DNA of 64,000 nt from NCBI GenBank assembly GCA_032718565.1, contig JAVGVS010000109.1, positions 86,001-150,000 of the forward strand. Reading direction: 5' to 3'. The notes under the pieces are model-generated. The model searched no databases. It was not told where the DNA came from and worked only from the letters and a program-made list of their open reading frames with translations. Shown one piece after another: positions 12,599 through 23,900 of this stretch. This stretch comes from Distichodus sexfasciatus. Taxonomy: Eukaryota > Chordata > Actinopteri > Characiformes > Distichodontidae. The translations under genes and the position numbers were made by a program. Each line of letters starts with the position of its first letter. Position 1 is the stretch's first letter.

Positions 12599-12967
12599 CT
12601 TTGCTCTGTCAGTAGATGACACAACTTTGCAATGGCAACAGTGCAACTGTGAGAAAGTGGAAAACAGTATTGATTTGAAACTGTTGACTTTACAAGACAA
12701 AGTTCTACATTCGTCCCCCACAGAAAACTTTCACATTTTTGGTAGAATACTTTCTTTCGTTACAACATAAATATTCTCAAATGCTTCATTTGATGTCATT
12801 TGGATGTAATGTGATTAGGAAAAGTAGAACCAGAGCAACCAGAATCATCAAGGAGTCATCTCAGTCCGGTCTGTTCCACCTGCTGAAATCAATCAAAAGC
12901 TTCAGAAGCATAAACAGAAAGATTTAGGAGCTTCTATCCTCTGTCCACAAGGCTTCTAAACCTTGTT

Positions 12968-13207
12968 AGGGGCAGTTGGTGGCGTAACGGTAGGGTATTT
13001 GCCCTGTGATCAGAAGGTCGCAGGTTCGAATCCAGGGCCGGTAAAGTTACCACTGAGGTACTCATGAGCAAGGTACCGTCCCCAAGAACTGCTCCCTGGG
13101 TGCTTGTTAGCTGCCCACTGCTCCTTCATGGCTGGGTCAAATGCAGAGGTCACATTTCGTTACTGTGTGCTGTGCTGTTCACAATGACAAATAATTACTC
13201 ACTTTCA
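12968..13207 (+). mobile_element. tRNA-derived SINE between cpb2 and alg11
   Basis: The head contains RNA polymerase III-like boxes: A-box-like TGGCGTAACGGTAGGGT and B-box GGTTCGAATCC, spaced as in a tRNA. A body follows (GTAAAGTTACCACTGAGGTA, then TTAGCTGCCCACTGCTCC) and a 3' tail ends TTCACAATGACAAATAATTA. The same order recurs at 46410, 53355 and, inverted, at 58745 and 51836, so this is a dispersed family. It is not a functional tRNA gene because the anticodon arm and acceptor pairing are not preserved. Confidence 0.88.
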
Positions 13208-13618
13208 CTAACACGCAACGTTTACCTTTTATAAACACTTTGTCTGGCAGTCACACTTGCCATTTGGGCAAGTATTCTAATGTTCATTTTTGGGATATAT
13301 CTTCTACATATGTTACTACTTTCTATATTGTTTTCTCTTTAATTTAATCAAGGTTGTTTATTTTTTTTTAATCTATTTTGCATTGAATTGCAGTCTCAGG
13401 AACATGCGATGGTGCATTTCACATTGTATTGTAAGCTATGGGTGTGACAAAAATCATTAATAATGTTTCAATGACACAACATTAGCATAAGGACAAAAAT
13501 GTCCTCAAAAATATGAAAATGACACTTATCAAAATTAATAAACTTAAGAAGAAAGTCAATGCGAATACGGAAAAATACTGCATATCGAAAACTGGCCAAC
13601 TTGTAATTCCGCTCCCGT

Positions 13619-13633
13619 CCGGCAGGTGGCGCT
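13619..13633 (+). promoter_or_regulatory. CTCF-like site at the alg11 start
   Basis: CCGGCAGGTGGCGCT matches the CTCF core CCASYAGRKGGCRSY at 14 of 15 positions. It lies about 90 bases upstream of the alg11 start codon. Binding is inferred from the motif only. Confidence 0.5.
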
Positions 13634-13709
13634 CATAAAGACACTGATGGGAAAAGAGACAGGGAAGAAGAAACGCGGAAGTGTTGAAGCGTTGTCACTG
13701 TTTACCGAG
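13634..13709 (+). promoter_or_regulatory. alg11 proximal promoter / 5' UTR with ETS-like motif
   Basis: GCGGAAGTG at 13675-13683 resembles an ETS (GABPA/ELK) site, typical of TATA-less housekeeping promoters. It sits 27 bases before the ATG, so it may lie in the 5' UTR. The transcription start site was not determined. Confidence 0.35.
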
Positions 13710-16700
13710 ATGTCTGGTCATGAACACTTAGCTTTTTGTTTGTGCGATTTAATCAGGTAAGTCTCTGTCATCTGTGCCTTGATTTTTCTTATTACCATTC
13801 AAACAGGGTCGAAAGAAAGGGCGGTGCTGCGTTTTACTGTAGTTACACTGCAGTTAAAATTCGAAACGCTGATGACATCATCGCACTCCGGAATGAATGA
13901 ATCAGCTTCAGCTATTTTAAAAACGTTTACACGATTCGAGATGAGATGCTGTCACATATATGTTTGTTCATAGTAGAATATGAATCTGTCTAAAATGACT
14001 CATAGGAGTGAACCGGGCCACCGTAACATTTACATTTACAGCATTGGATCCAGAGCGACTTCCATTTTCCCTAATTTCAGGGACAGTCTCTCTGGAGCAA
14101 CTTGGGGTTAAGGGTCTTGCTCAGGCAGAGGTGGACAGTAACTAAGTACGTTTACTTGAGTACTGTACTTAAGTAGAGTTTTTGAGTAACTGTACTTCAT
14201 TTGAGTAGTATTTTATTTGGAAACTTATGACTTCCACTTCACTACATTTGAAAGACAAATACTGTACTTTTTACTTCACTACATTTCTATCAAGGTTCTC
14301 GTTACTCGTTACTTTCAAGTCTGTGGATAAAGTGGATGTTATTCCCCGTTTTCTAAAATGTGATTAGTTGTTTGGCAGGTGACAGTCTAACAGTAATCAG
14401 TAGAGTTAAAATACGCCTTTAGACTGTAACTATAAAACCAAGTTCAGACAATTCTGCCGTTTTCTCTCTTGATTAAAGCATTGTTGCTGTTGGAAAGTCA
14501 TGAAGCTAGAGGTGTAGAGCTGGGTTTTAAGCAGGTTGGAATGTTGATTTGATGTTGTGAGCTGAATTTACAGCTACTGATTAACATACACATATATGTC
14601 TGCACACTGCCAGAGCTGGGTCAGAACACTACCATGCTGTTTTGTGGGGTGTGTAGTCTCACAATTAATAAATGAAATAAACTAATGACTGGTTTTCTTT
14701 ATCAGTTTGGGTTGTGTTTCATTCTGTAACATTCTACCAATTCCATATTCTACAGCTTCTACAAGTTAGTCAGAGACATTAGGTGTTATAAGTGTTGTGG
14801 CAATAATGCAACAATGCGGTGAAAAATGCGGTGATGGCTACATTGCAGAACAAGACAAGTCTGGCTCATTGGAAACAAAATATAAGGGAATGAGGGATGG
14901 CCCAAGACGTTTGTAGAGTTTGTATGTGACAGATTCTTAATTACTATATAATACAGTTCAAAAGTGAAGAAGCCTTTCGGATGAGAGGTGGAACGTCCTC
15001 AAGAACCTAAAAGAAGTCTTCGATCCAAGCGCTCAACTCTGCGTAAATGAGTGTAGGTCAGTTATATTTCTTCTGAAAAGGACTGAAGCATGTTTTTCTT
15101 GTTGCAGGTTAGTGTGGCTGCTGCTGCTGCCATGCCTCTACATGTGCGTGGCCTTGACGGTGGCGCTCGTCCTACTGGTTGCCGGTGTGCGTGCCTGGCT
15201 CCAGGGCAACAAAAGGGCGAGGCGGGAGCGAGACGGCAAACCCACGGTGGCGTTCTTCCACCCGTACTGCAACGCGGGCGGCGGAGGAGAGAGAGTGCTG
15301 TGGTGTGCTATACGGGCCCTGCAGAATAGGTACGAGCGAGACGCACCACCATTAATCACCTTTGTCCACTTTCATCACATGTTAATTACAAGGGGTAATT
15401 TGAATCCCACGTCTTTTAGGTACCAGGACGTGAATTTCGTGGTGTACACGGGCGATGAGGGCGTGACTGAGGAGCAGATCCTGGACGGGGCGCGTCGGCG
15501 CTTTAACATCCGTCTGCCACGGCCGGTGGGCTTCGTGTTCCTGAAGCAGCGCCTGCTGGTGGAGGCCAGCCTTTACCCCCACTTCACGCTGCTGGGACAG
15601 AGCCTGGGCTCGCTCTTCCTGGCCTGGGAGGCGCTGACCGCCTTAACCCCCGACCTCTATGTCGACTCCATGGGATACGCCTTTACGCTGCCCGTCTTCC
15701 GCTACCTGGGGGGGTGCAGTGTGGCCAGCTACGTCCACTACCCCACCATCAGCACCGACATGCTGTCTGTGGTGCGCGAGAGAAACCCCAGGTGGAGTCC
15801 ATTTATAATCAAAATGTTAAAGGAATAAATTCATGTTTTTCGATTTTGCTGACCAAAGTCCTCCCACCTGATTTCTTCTGGAAATTTCAAATAGATTTCC
15901 GTCTAATTTTTATGTCCCTCCTCCAGGTTCAACAATGCCGACTACATCAGCAACAACCCCCTTCTGAGCGCCGTGAAGGTGCTGTACTACTGCTTCTTCG
16001 CCCTCCTCTACGGTTTGGCCGGTTCCTGCAGCGACGTGGTGATGGTCAACTCCACCTGGACGCTAGGTCACATCCTGGCACTGTGGCGAGCCCCCAGCCG
16101 AACCAGCGTGGTTTACCCGCCGTGCGACGTCCAAGCCTTCCTCAGCGCCCCCCTCCAGGACGAGGAGGAGGAGGAGAAGAAGGAGGAGAAGAAAGACAAG
16201 GATAGAAAGTGCCAGTCGGTGGTGTCGGTGGCCCAGTTCAGGCCCGAGAAGGACCATCAGCTGCAGATCAGGGCCTTCCGGAAACTTCTAGACAGGAGAG
16301 GGGCGGAGGCCGACGCGAAGCTGGTGCTGATTGGTGGGTGCAGGAACCGGGAGGACGAGGAGAGGGTGCTGATGCTGAGGGGGCTGTGCCAGGAGCTGGC
16401 TGTGGCGGAGCGGGTGGAGTTCAAGCTCAACGTGCCGTTCGAGGAGCTGAAGCAGGAGCTGGTCAACGCCACCATCGGCCTGCACACCATGTGGAACGAA
16501 CACTTCGGCATCGGTGAGGACACATCTTTTGACCTCTCTTTGTTGTTCTCTTCCTTCTTCTCTCCCTATCCATCTATCCCTCTCTTCTTCCCTTTCCATT
16601 TCTCTTTGTCCATCTCTCCCTCACAGTCTTCATCTCTCCCTCTCTCTTTTCCTTTATTTCTCCCTCCCTTTTTGTCCATCTCTTCTTCTGTCTTCACCTC

Positions 16701-17036
16701 CTCCTTTCTCCCTTTCTCTTACATTATCTCTCTCTTCCTCCCTCTCTCACAGGCGTGGTTGAGTGCATGGCGGCTGGCACCATCATCCTGGCCCACAAGT
16801 CCGGCGGTCCCAAGCTGGACATTGTGGTGCCGTTCGAGGGCGGCTTGACGGGTTTCCTGGCGGACGACGAGGACGGCTATGCAGACGCCATGGAGCGCAT
16901 CCTCGCCCTGAGTCCCACCGAACGCCTCGACATCCGCCGCCGCGCCAGGAGCTCCATTGCGCGCTTCTCCGACCGCGAGTTCGAGGCCGCCTTCCTCTCG
17001 GCCATCGAGCCCCTCATCGACAATCTGGAGCGATAA
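13710..17036 (+). CDS. alg11: ALG11, GDP-Man:Man3GlcNAc2-PP-Dol alpha-1,2-mannosyltransferase, complete
   Basis: ALG11 adds the fourth and fifth mannoses to the dolichol-linked N-glycan precursor on the cytosolic face of the ER. Five coding exons: 13710-13756, 15108-15329, 15420-15791, 15927-16513 and 16753-17036. They give 503 residues; human ALG11 has 492. An N-terminal hydrophobic segment (about residues 17-45) is the membrane anchor. HPYCNAGGGGERVLWCA is the conserved donor-domain glycine-rich motif. SLYPHFTLLGQSLGS, SYVHYPTISTDMLSVV and GSCSDVVMVNSTWTL are family hallmarks. NEHFGIGVVECMAAG contains the EX7E motif of retaining GT4 enzymes. An acidic/lysine-rich insert (DEEEEEKKEEKKDKD) sits in the linker and is longer than in human. 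Intron 2 (15330-15419) is in frame, so the exons can be mis-joined by naive ORF calling; conservation resumes at YQDVNFVVYTGD. Confidence 0.95.
14030..14340. repeat. Two dispersed repeat fragments in alg11 intron 1
   Basis: 14036-14125 holds the segment CAGAGCGACTTCC through GAGCAACTTGGGGTTAAGG, which recurs at 59870-59900 and 60120-60190. 14128-14340 begins GCAGAGGTGGACAGTAACTA and is rich in TACTTGAGTAC/TACTTAAGTA motifs, resembling the hAT-like element at 19102-19912. The rest of intron 1 (14341-15107) shows no gene. Confidence 0.55.
16514..16752 (+). repeat. Pyrimidine-rich alg11 intron 4
   Basis: The 239-base intron is almost entirely TC-rich (repeated CTCTCCCTC and TTTCTC blocks) from shortly after the donor to the CTCTCTCACAG acceptor. 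It stays open in frame on the plus strand, which explains an apparent read-through ORF, but the conserved HFGIG/VVECMAAG junction shows that it is spliced out. Confidence 0.7.
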
Positions 17037-18219
17037 AGCCTGGAGGGGAAAAGCTGCATTTAGAAGTCAGTTTTAGGCCAAGTCTTACTCCGGCCATGAC
17101 AGTTGTCTTTCCCCCGATCATTCTGCCCCGTTTCCTGCGGAACATTCCGGAGTGTCTAGAATAGGCGGGAGAGTCCGTACGACTTTAGGATGCTGAGATG
17201 CATCAAGGGAAATGTGATACTGAAATATCTAGCGCTTATGTGCATGTAGTACTGTATTGTCCACAGTTTACGTGCTGATAAGCTTTGCTTTTGACCCACA
17301 GCTCACCGTGTCTATATCTGCTTGACAGTTTTGTACTCACTACAGTTTTTTGAGTCACTTTTAAGTTCCAGATTCTGTTTTGTTAGCTTTGGAAATATCC
17401 TTTGGATTATATCGGTAGCTAAGAAATAATGCAATCCCTAGATGAAGGTAGTTGTGATTGCTGGGTGCCTTTTTCTTCTTCCCATCTTTTGCTTCTCTAA
17501 CTCCTTCCACAGTTCTTATCGTAGAAACATCAGTCAGGCCTAATCTTTTTTGGCTTATTGTGGAGATCCAGGTCTTGTCAATAACTCAAACTTTTCCCCA
17601 TTTTTTAGGGGAAAAAAAGTGTAGTTCCCAATTTTGCTGACTGTCATTCTCAATTTTGACCACAAGGGAGTGCCATTGTTAAGGTGGTCGTTCCTTATGT
17701 TAACTTTTCTTGCGTTTAGACTGTTCTTTGCGGGAACTTAACATTAATTTCACAACTCATAGCTTAACCTATAAACAGCCTTCATCGTGTCTCCTTTTGA
17801 ACATTTTCACCCTTAATTTTTTTTAGCACAAAGCAATCACGCCCCTTCTTCAGGGAATGCCCGTCTGCGTGCTTCCGTTCCACTAATCTGGTGGTTAAAA
17901 GCATGATTTGTTAGTTAAAGTTACAATCTTAGCTTGTACAAAAGCTGAATCCACAGAAAATAATTCAGCGTTTCTCAGCTTGGGTCCTCACTTTCCCAAA
18001 ACCCTCCACAGTTTTGGGATTTCTTGCAGCTGCTCAGTCCCTTCCTACATTGTTAATTAGCTAATTAGGTGTGCTATTTGGAATGTCCCGAATGTGCAGA
18101 TGCATTGAGCCGGGTCCAGAAACTGCTGAGTTTGGGATATTTTGGGATAATTTTGGAATCCTTGATCTATTACCTGAGGTGACCTCAATTAGCCACAAAA
18201 TTCAGGTTTGTACTTTGCC

Positions 18220-18253
<34 letters not shown>

Positions 18254-18720
18254 CCTGCATCTGTCTGGCTGCGTTCAACTTTACATCGATCCAAAACCTG
18301 TCAATAATAGCGCACCAACCCTAAAGTTAACTATTATTAAAGGGACATTAAAAACTGTCATCAGATCAGCTGAAGGTCAGTATCTGGTATGAAGATGCTG
18401 AAATGTGGGGCAAAGTTGACTGGCACGTTCCGGCCCTGAACACACACACACACAGCAAACAAAAAATGTTACAGTCCTGCAGCTGCACGTCCACACGTTA
18501 ACACACTCCTCACCCATCTGTGTTTAGGTTCAGAGGTGAGACACCGTCCCTGTGCATGGCGACACCGATTATTAATTTTATTATTAAGTATGTCTAGTCG
18601 GCATCTGTCTCTTTTCATTTAAGACTAGTCTCAATCATGTTGCAGATTAATTTGGGATGCTGTGAGATTCATGATGTGAAATGTTTTCTTTGATTTATCT
18701 TATTTATAAGTATAATTAAA
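17037..18720 (+). other. alg11 3' UTR candidate
   Basis: No gene was seen in this interval. It may be the alg11 3' UTR up to an ATTAAA variant polyadenylation hexamer at 18715-18720. A (CA)n microsatellite lies at 18222-18251. The UTR extent is inferred; a shorter 3' end is equally possible. Confidence 0.35.
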
Positions 18721-18821
18721 GAAGTGTATGGAAAAGTTGATGTGTGACGTCTTACTTTAAAGGTGATGAAAGGTAAAACAGGTCCGTAAGCTAAATTGTT
18801 TAATCTTATTAAGCTTTGTTC

Positions 18822-19080
18822 GGACGGGTGCACGATTCAGATATGTCACGATTCGATTTCGATTCTTGGGCTCACGTTTTGATTCAAAATCGTTTCACGA
18901 TTCATTAACGATTCATGATTCAATACGTGGATGAATTTGTTTTGATTGCTGGTTTGAGTTACTTCTCCCATTTGACTGTGGCAGATCAACAACAAAAAGT
19001 ATCACACTAAATCAAATATGGATTAGGGTAATCAATCGATTTTTTGGAACGCATGAATCGATTCTAACATCTTATTTTGT
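18822..19080. repeat. Decayed hAT-like nonautonomous element
   Basis: The segment begins near CGGACGGGTGCACGATTC and is rich in ACGATTC/GATTCG motifs, ending near GAATCGATTCTAAC. Elements opening with GGGTGCACGAT and dense in degenerate GATTCG are typical teleost hAT-type MITEs. No flanking duplication was found. Confidence 0.4.
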
Positions 19081-19101
19081 TATAGTGCATGCACTTATAG
19101 G

Positions 19102-19912
19102 CAGAGGTGGAAAGAGTACTGAAAATTTGTACTCAAGTACAAGTACTGTTACATTGGTTAAAATGTACTCAATTACAAGTAAAAGTACTGGTGTTAAAAA
19201 AATACTTGCGTAAAAGTACAAAGTACTCTTCTCAAAAACTACTCAGAGTATTAATTACTTTTTAACCGATGGATGTTTTATTGCGTCGTCAATAGCAGGC
19301 ATTCGTTTCGATTCACCAGTATAAAATATCTACGTTCAGAGCACATTTCTCAGATGAACAAGGTATAGAAAGACAGTTTGTTTTGTAAATAAATGCAGAC
19401 ATAAAGCAGGAATTTTGTTTGTTAAAACAATGACAAAAATGTTTTTGAACATGCATAGAACAGTTTAAACTTTTCCCAATACACTGCGAACAACAGGCAG
19501 CGGGCACTCGTCCTCCGTCTTTTCTCCATCATTTTCACGGTTGACAGTGTTGTCTTCTGTCTCCATTTTGGCTTCTTTGTCTCCAAATCTTCAGTCTGTA
19601 AATTAGTTTGTACTCCACTGTGTAGTACCTCCAGACACCTGTGCCTGCTGCTGCAGCGGAGTTTATTCTTTGCTTACGTCATAAATTAGATGAAAGGTGC
19701 AGATGAAAGGTTTGAATATTAATTCAAATTGTGGGCATACTCAGTAGCGACTTTTGATTTTGTAAGTAGCGAAGCAGATTACATGGTGTAAATTGTACTC
19801 AAGTACGAGTAAAATTACACACTTGAAAAACTACTCATAAAAGGACAAGTACCCAAAAAATCTACTTAATTACAGTAACGTGAGTATTTGTAATTTGTTA
19901 CTTCCACCCCTG
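19102..19912. mobile_element. hAT-like nonautonomous element with 8-bp target duplication
   Basis: The element starts CAGAGGTGGAAAGAGTACT and ends TGTTACTTCCACCCCTG, an imperfect inverted pair. It is flanked on both sides by the direct 8-mer CTTATAGG (19094-19101 and 19913-19920). An 8-bp duplication and CAG-type ends are hAT superfamily hallmarks. The interior has TACTCAAGTAC-type palindromes near both ends and no transposase reading frame. Confidence 0.85.
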
Positions 19913-19920
19913 CTTATAGG

Positions 19921-20921
19921 TTATAGCAGAAAATCTGCAGTTATGCAGTACGTAAGCGGTTACGTCCTCTGTAAAGATTTGAATGATAATTCTGTAAAGA
20001 TTTGAATGATAATTAAAATTTTAATTTGTCTTATTTTCAGACTTTGGTTTGGAAATCAAACATATTGTTCCATGAAACACACCACAACAGAAAAATACTT
20101 ATTCCTATTACAAAATAACAATTCCTCTTATCCCTGTTACACAATAACAAATAAACTCTCAGCTGTTGGTATTGATTACCCAATCCATTACAATCTGTCC
20201 CTCCTTCCTTTTCTCTCTCTCTCACTCCTCTCCTCCCCGTTCTCTCACTCTCCCCACTCCCTCCCTTAGACAAACTCTCAGTGTTAACTTTGACACTTAC
20301 TTAACGCATAGGCCGTTTTTTTCACAGAAAGATCTATAACCAGTCTCCTGCTGTCCTTCTTTCTGTACACTTTCGATTTCCAAAACTGGCCTCAGATCAG
20401 CCAGTTTTAGTGATAAGAGCGGCACAGTGAAGTCTGGTTCCATGAAAGCAGAATCCTAGTATGCAGGAGGGCGTCTAGACATGAGACGGGGGCCAAGTGC
20501 AGTACAGCAACGTACTGGGAAAGGAGGAGGAGGAGCGACCGGCTCTGTTCCAGTTCAGTAAAGTTAAACCCTTGTTGCCTTCCGCCCTTTTCACTAGGGA
20601 ATGATGTGCTATAGGGAAAAATCGAGTTTGTCACAATATTTGTACAATACAAAATCTCTGAAAAAACTATTATATATATTATAAAATTACAATAATTATT
20701 ATAAAAAATTGTATTGGAGCAAAACATCAAGTCTAATACCTTGCTTGTAAGTGTTACCTTACTTGGCCCCTTCTGATTCTGAATAAGTGGGAGTGTCCTG
20801 AGGAAGTGAGCGAGGGCTACAGGTTTGGAATTGGGACACAGTCAGAGAGAGCTGTGGAAAGGATTTAAGAGTAGAGCTCCTGAGAGCAGGTGAGGAGCTC
20901 AAGTTCGACTGACCAACAGGC
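19921..20921 (+). other. spp2 upstream region
   Basis: No coding sequence is recognised. It contains a short TC-rich tract (20200-20268) and AT-rich DNA (20640-20710). The stretch just before the spp2 ATG is the presumed promoter and 5' UTR. No clear TATA box was located. Confidence 0.4.
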
Positions 20922-23900
20922 ATGAAGATGAGGTTCTGCGCTCTGCTTGTGCTGCTCCTGCAGTGTCTGGGAACCTTGGGTGAGTCTTTCTTGCCCTCTT
21001 GTTATGCCAGGGGCACCTTTTGTAATTAATGTGAATGCAAGGTCTGGAGGACGGCATCTCGCATCCACTCATAAACTGCGGTTTGCACTTACATTTGAGA
21101 GAATTTACATTTGCATTTAGTTTCACATGTATAAATGAATGGAAATAATTGCATTAAATCAGTATATCACATCAATTGCACGCTCCTGAATGGAATCAAA
21201 TCGGTTTCCATAGAGATTCTGACTTTCAGCAATGTTTTCTTATTTAAGATTTGTTTCTAAAATTTGATTGCATGCATGACTGTGCAAACAGTAGCTTCAG
21301 AATAATAGTACATAATTTAAATGGCTCAGCCTTATAAATAAATTTAAGAACAAATATTTGTGAATGAAGCTCTCATGATTTTCCTCATACTAAAAAACCA
21401 ACCTGACTTCTGACCACATACTGTAGGTCTCCCCCTGTTTGAACTGAGCTCTAAGGCAGATGGAGCTCTGCGGATGGCGCTGGACGAGATCAACACTCGC
21501 TACGCCCGGCAACGTCTCTACAGGGTGTCCAAGGCCTCAGTCAAAAGGGTAAGTGGATGCTGGACAATGAAAGGACAATATAGGATTTAAATGATAATCA
21601 AGGACAAATGGTTCTAACCTGTTCTAGCCCCTTTGTTACAGATGGACAAAATATTTTGGATGTTTGCATCCTTTTCACAAGTTAATTAATTCAACAAATT
21701 ATTATAATTATTTTTCATTTTTATCATTGTCCATTATTTTTGTAACAATGTACCGTTTTGCCATACAACACAGCTATTTGTAAAAAAGAACAAAAAAAAT
21801 TAAAAATTACAGCTTTAAAAGTAGCTTCACTACAAATAGTGAATTTTTTTTTAGTTCCATTGCTTATTTTAGTTAGCTCCTCAACATGAGTAATCCTTCA
21901 ATATCCAATGCAATTTTACACTTAAATTACACACTTGTTTCTATGTGGTAACACAATTTTCTGCTCAGACCATCTTGCTTTAATAAATGCAGATATAGTT
22001 TAATCTGTTGTTTTTACAATACTCCTTAATGCTAAATTAAACCCTTTTCCAGGTAGTTCCTATTGGTATGAACACATATGATATGATCCTGAAGTTTGGC
22101 ATCAGGGAGACGGACTGTGTGAAGGGATCCAGGGTCGACCCTCAGGGCTGTGCCTACATCAGGGGCTTCTTTGCAGTAAGAGCAACTTTGAGCATTCGAT
22201 TTTGGGACCAGTTGTGCAGATCCGAACCTTAATCAGAGCCAACCTGACATCAAGTCAGCAGCAAACAACAGACTATTAGAGCTGCAATTGCTTGATTATT
22301 ATAATACTTTTATAATACATTTTAAAAAATATACATAAATCCCTTAATTGCCTGCTGCACACCTACAACATTAATAATTTTACTCAAACGTTTGCATAAT
22401 TTTACTCAAAAGCTTAACCTTCATATATGTTGTTTTCATTACACGTGAAAGTGATTTTTTTTCCCCACAAGCTTTTATTTTGGATTAACGTTGGATTAAG
22501 AAATCTCAAATTATTAAAACACCATATTTCGAATTGCTATTGTCTTTGTTCTGGAAATATGATAACCATCGAAATTTGCCCTCTATTTCCACGCCCATAA
22601 ATCTATGCTACATTTATGCTGACACTTTGGTTGATGGTAAATAAAATATCCTCATTTATTGCACTTTAAAAAAAAAAGTAAACATTTATATGTGTATAAA
22701 AATTAGATGTCGTTCAATCTCTATTATATTGACACAAACGTAGCTTGTAATAAATGCGTATTAACACCTTAGAAAATTCTCAGCTATCAGTTAGACATTT
22801 ATTTGGTTAAAAATGATATCGTAATATAATTAAGGGATTTATCTTTTTTTAATTTAAACACGTTTTGAGCCATTATTTGATATGTTATGATGGCTACCCC
22901 CTAAATTTTAAATACAGGTGATATTATTGCTGTATACAGTATCAAAACATGCGGCGCATATTTATATAGTGCTCTTAACTGTTACATTAATAAACAGTTC
23001 ATGATACTGTGAAAGTGACACCGTTATAATAAATGGAAATGGAAACCCATAAGGTATTTCATACCTTCAAGGCAGCACAAATCGTCAAAACACCGTCAGC
23101 CATCCTTATTAACGTATTTCACTTTAACATTAAGGATTACAGCATCTACATATCGTATTAAATTACAAAAACCAATGTGCTTTTTATGATATTGCAGGTT
23201 GAATTAAGGTAAATATATATATATATATATGTAATAAAAGAAAAATTTAAAAAAAGCAAATAATACATGAAACTGACTTTACTGTTTATGTACAACATTT
23301 TATGTTAGAATAAATAGCTGCTTATGAGTGGGTTGAGGTTCATGGCTTGATGAGATTTGGACTCTACATTTATGACAGACTGGCTTCGTGCCACCGCTCG
23401 AATTCAAAGAAGCAGTGTCTAGAACGTGACCTTCCGTTACAGAACGGTACAGTTTACTTTGCGCTTGCATAACAGCGTTTCAAATGATTGAACCTTACTC
23501 TTATTTCATTCCCTCTGTGTTTTTTGGCTGACGCGAAAAGTCGGAGGCTGACTGCTACGTCCGGGTTCGTGTAGCAGAGCGGTTAACTGACCTGGCCTCT
23601 CTCAGATGCAGTCAGACGCAGAGCTCCAGCTCAGAATCTAGCGAAGAGGTAATTATACACTTCTATATGTTAAAATTACACATGTCCGTAGTTTCATTTT
23701 GGTTCTGGAAGCAAATATCGATAAAAACGTGTTTTCTGTGTGTTTATTTTTTCTTTTTTGGCAGCGCTCACAGGTCTCACATATTGAGCGTGGGACACAC
23801 GTAATTTCGCACGCGATATTTCTCGCGCCTAGAAGTGACAAAGCTCGCGCCACATAAATTACTAGGCTATGATTGGACGAGGCGAAAGTCGATCGCGCTG

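Noticed and set aside
12968..13040. tRNA gene
   Set aside because: Only the A and B boxes survive; there is no acceptor stem or anticodon loop, and multiple dispersed copies show that it is a SINE head.
15330..15419. In-frame extension of ALG11 between QNR and YQDVN
   Set aside because: GT and AG bound it and the encoded residues are absent from ALG11; it is an intron that happens to stay open.
16514..16752. Extension of ALG11 after HFGIG into Ser/Leu/Phe-rich sequence
   Set aside because: TC-rich intron; the conserved continuation VVECMAAG starts at 16753.
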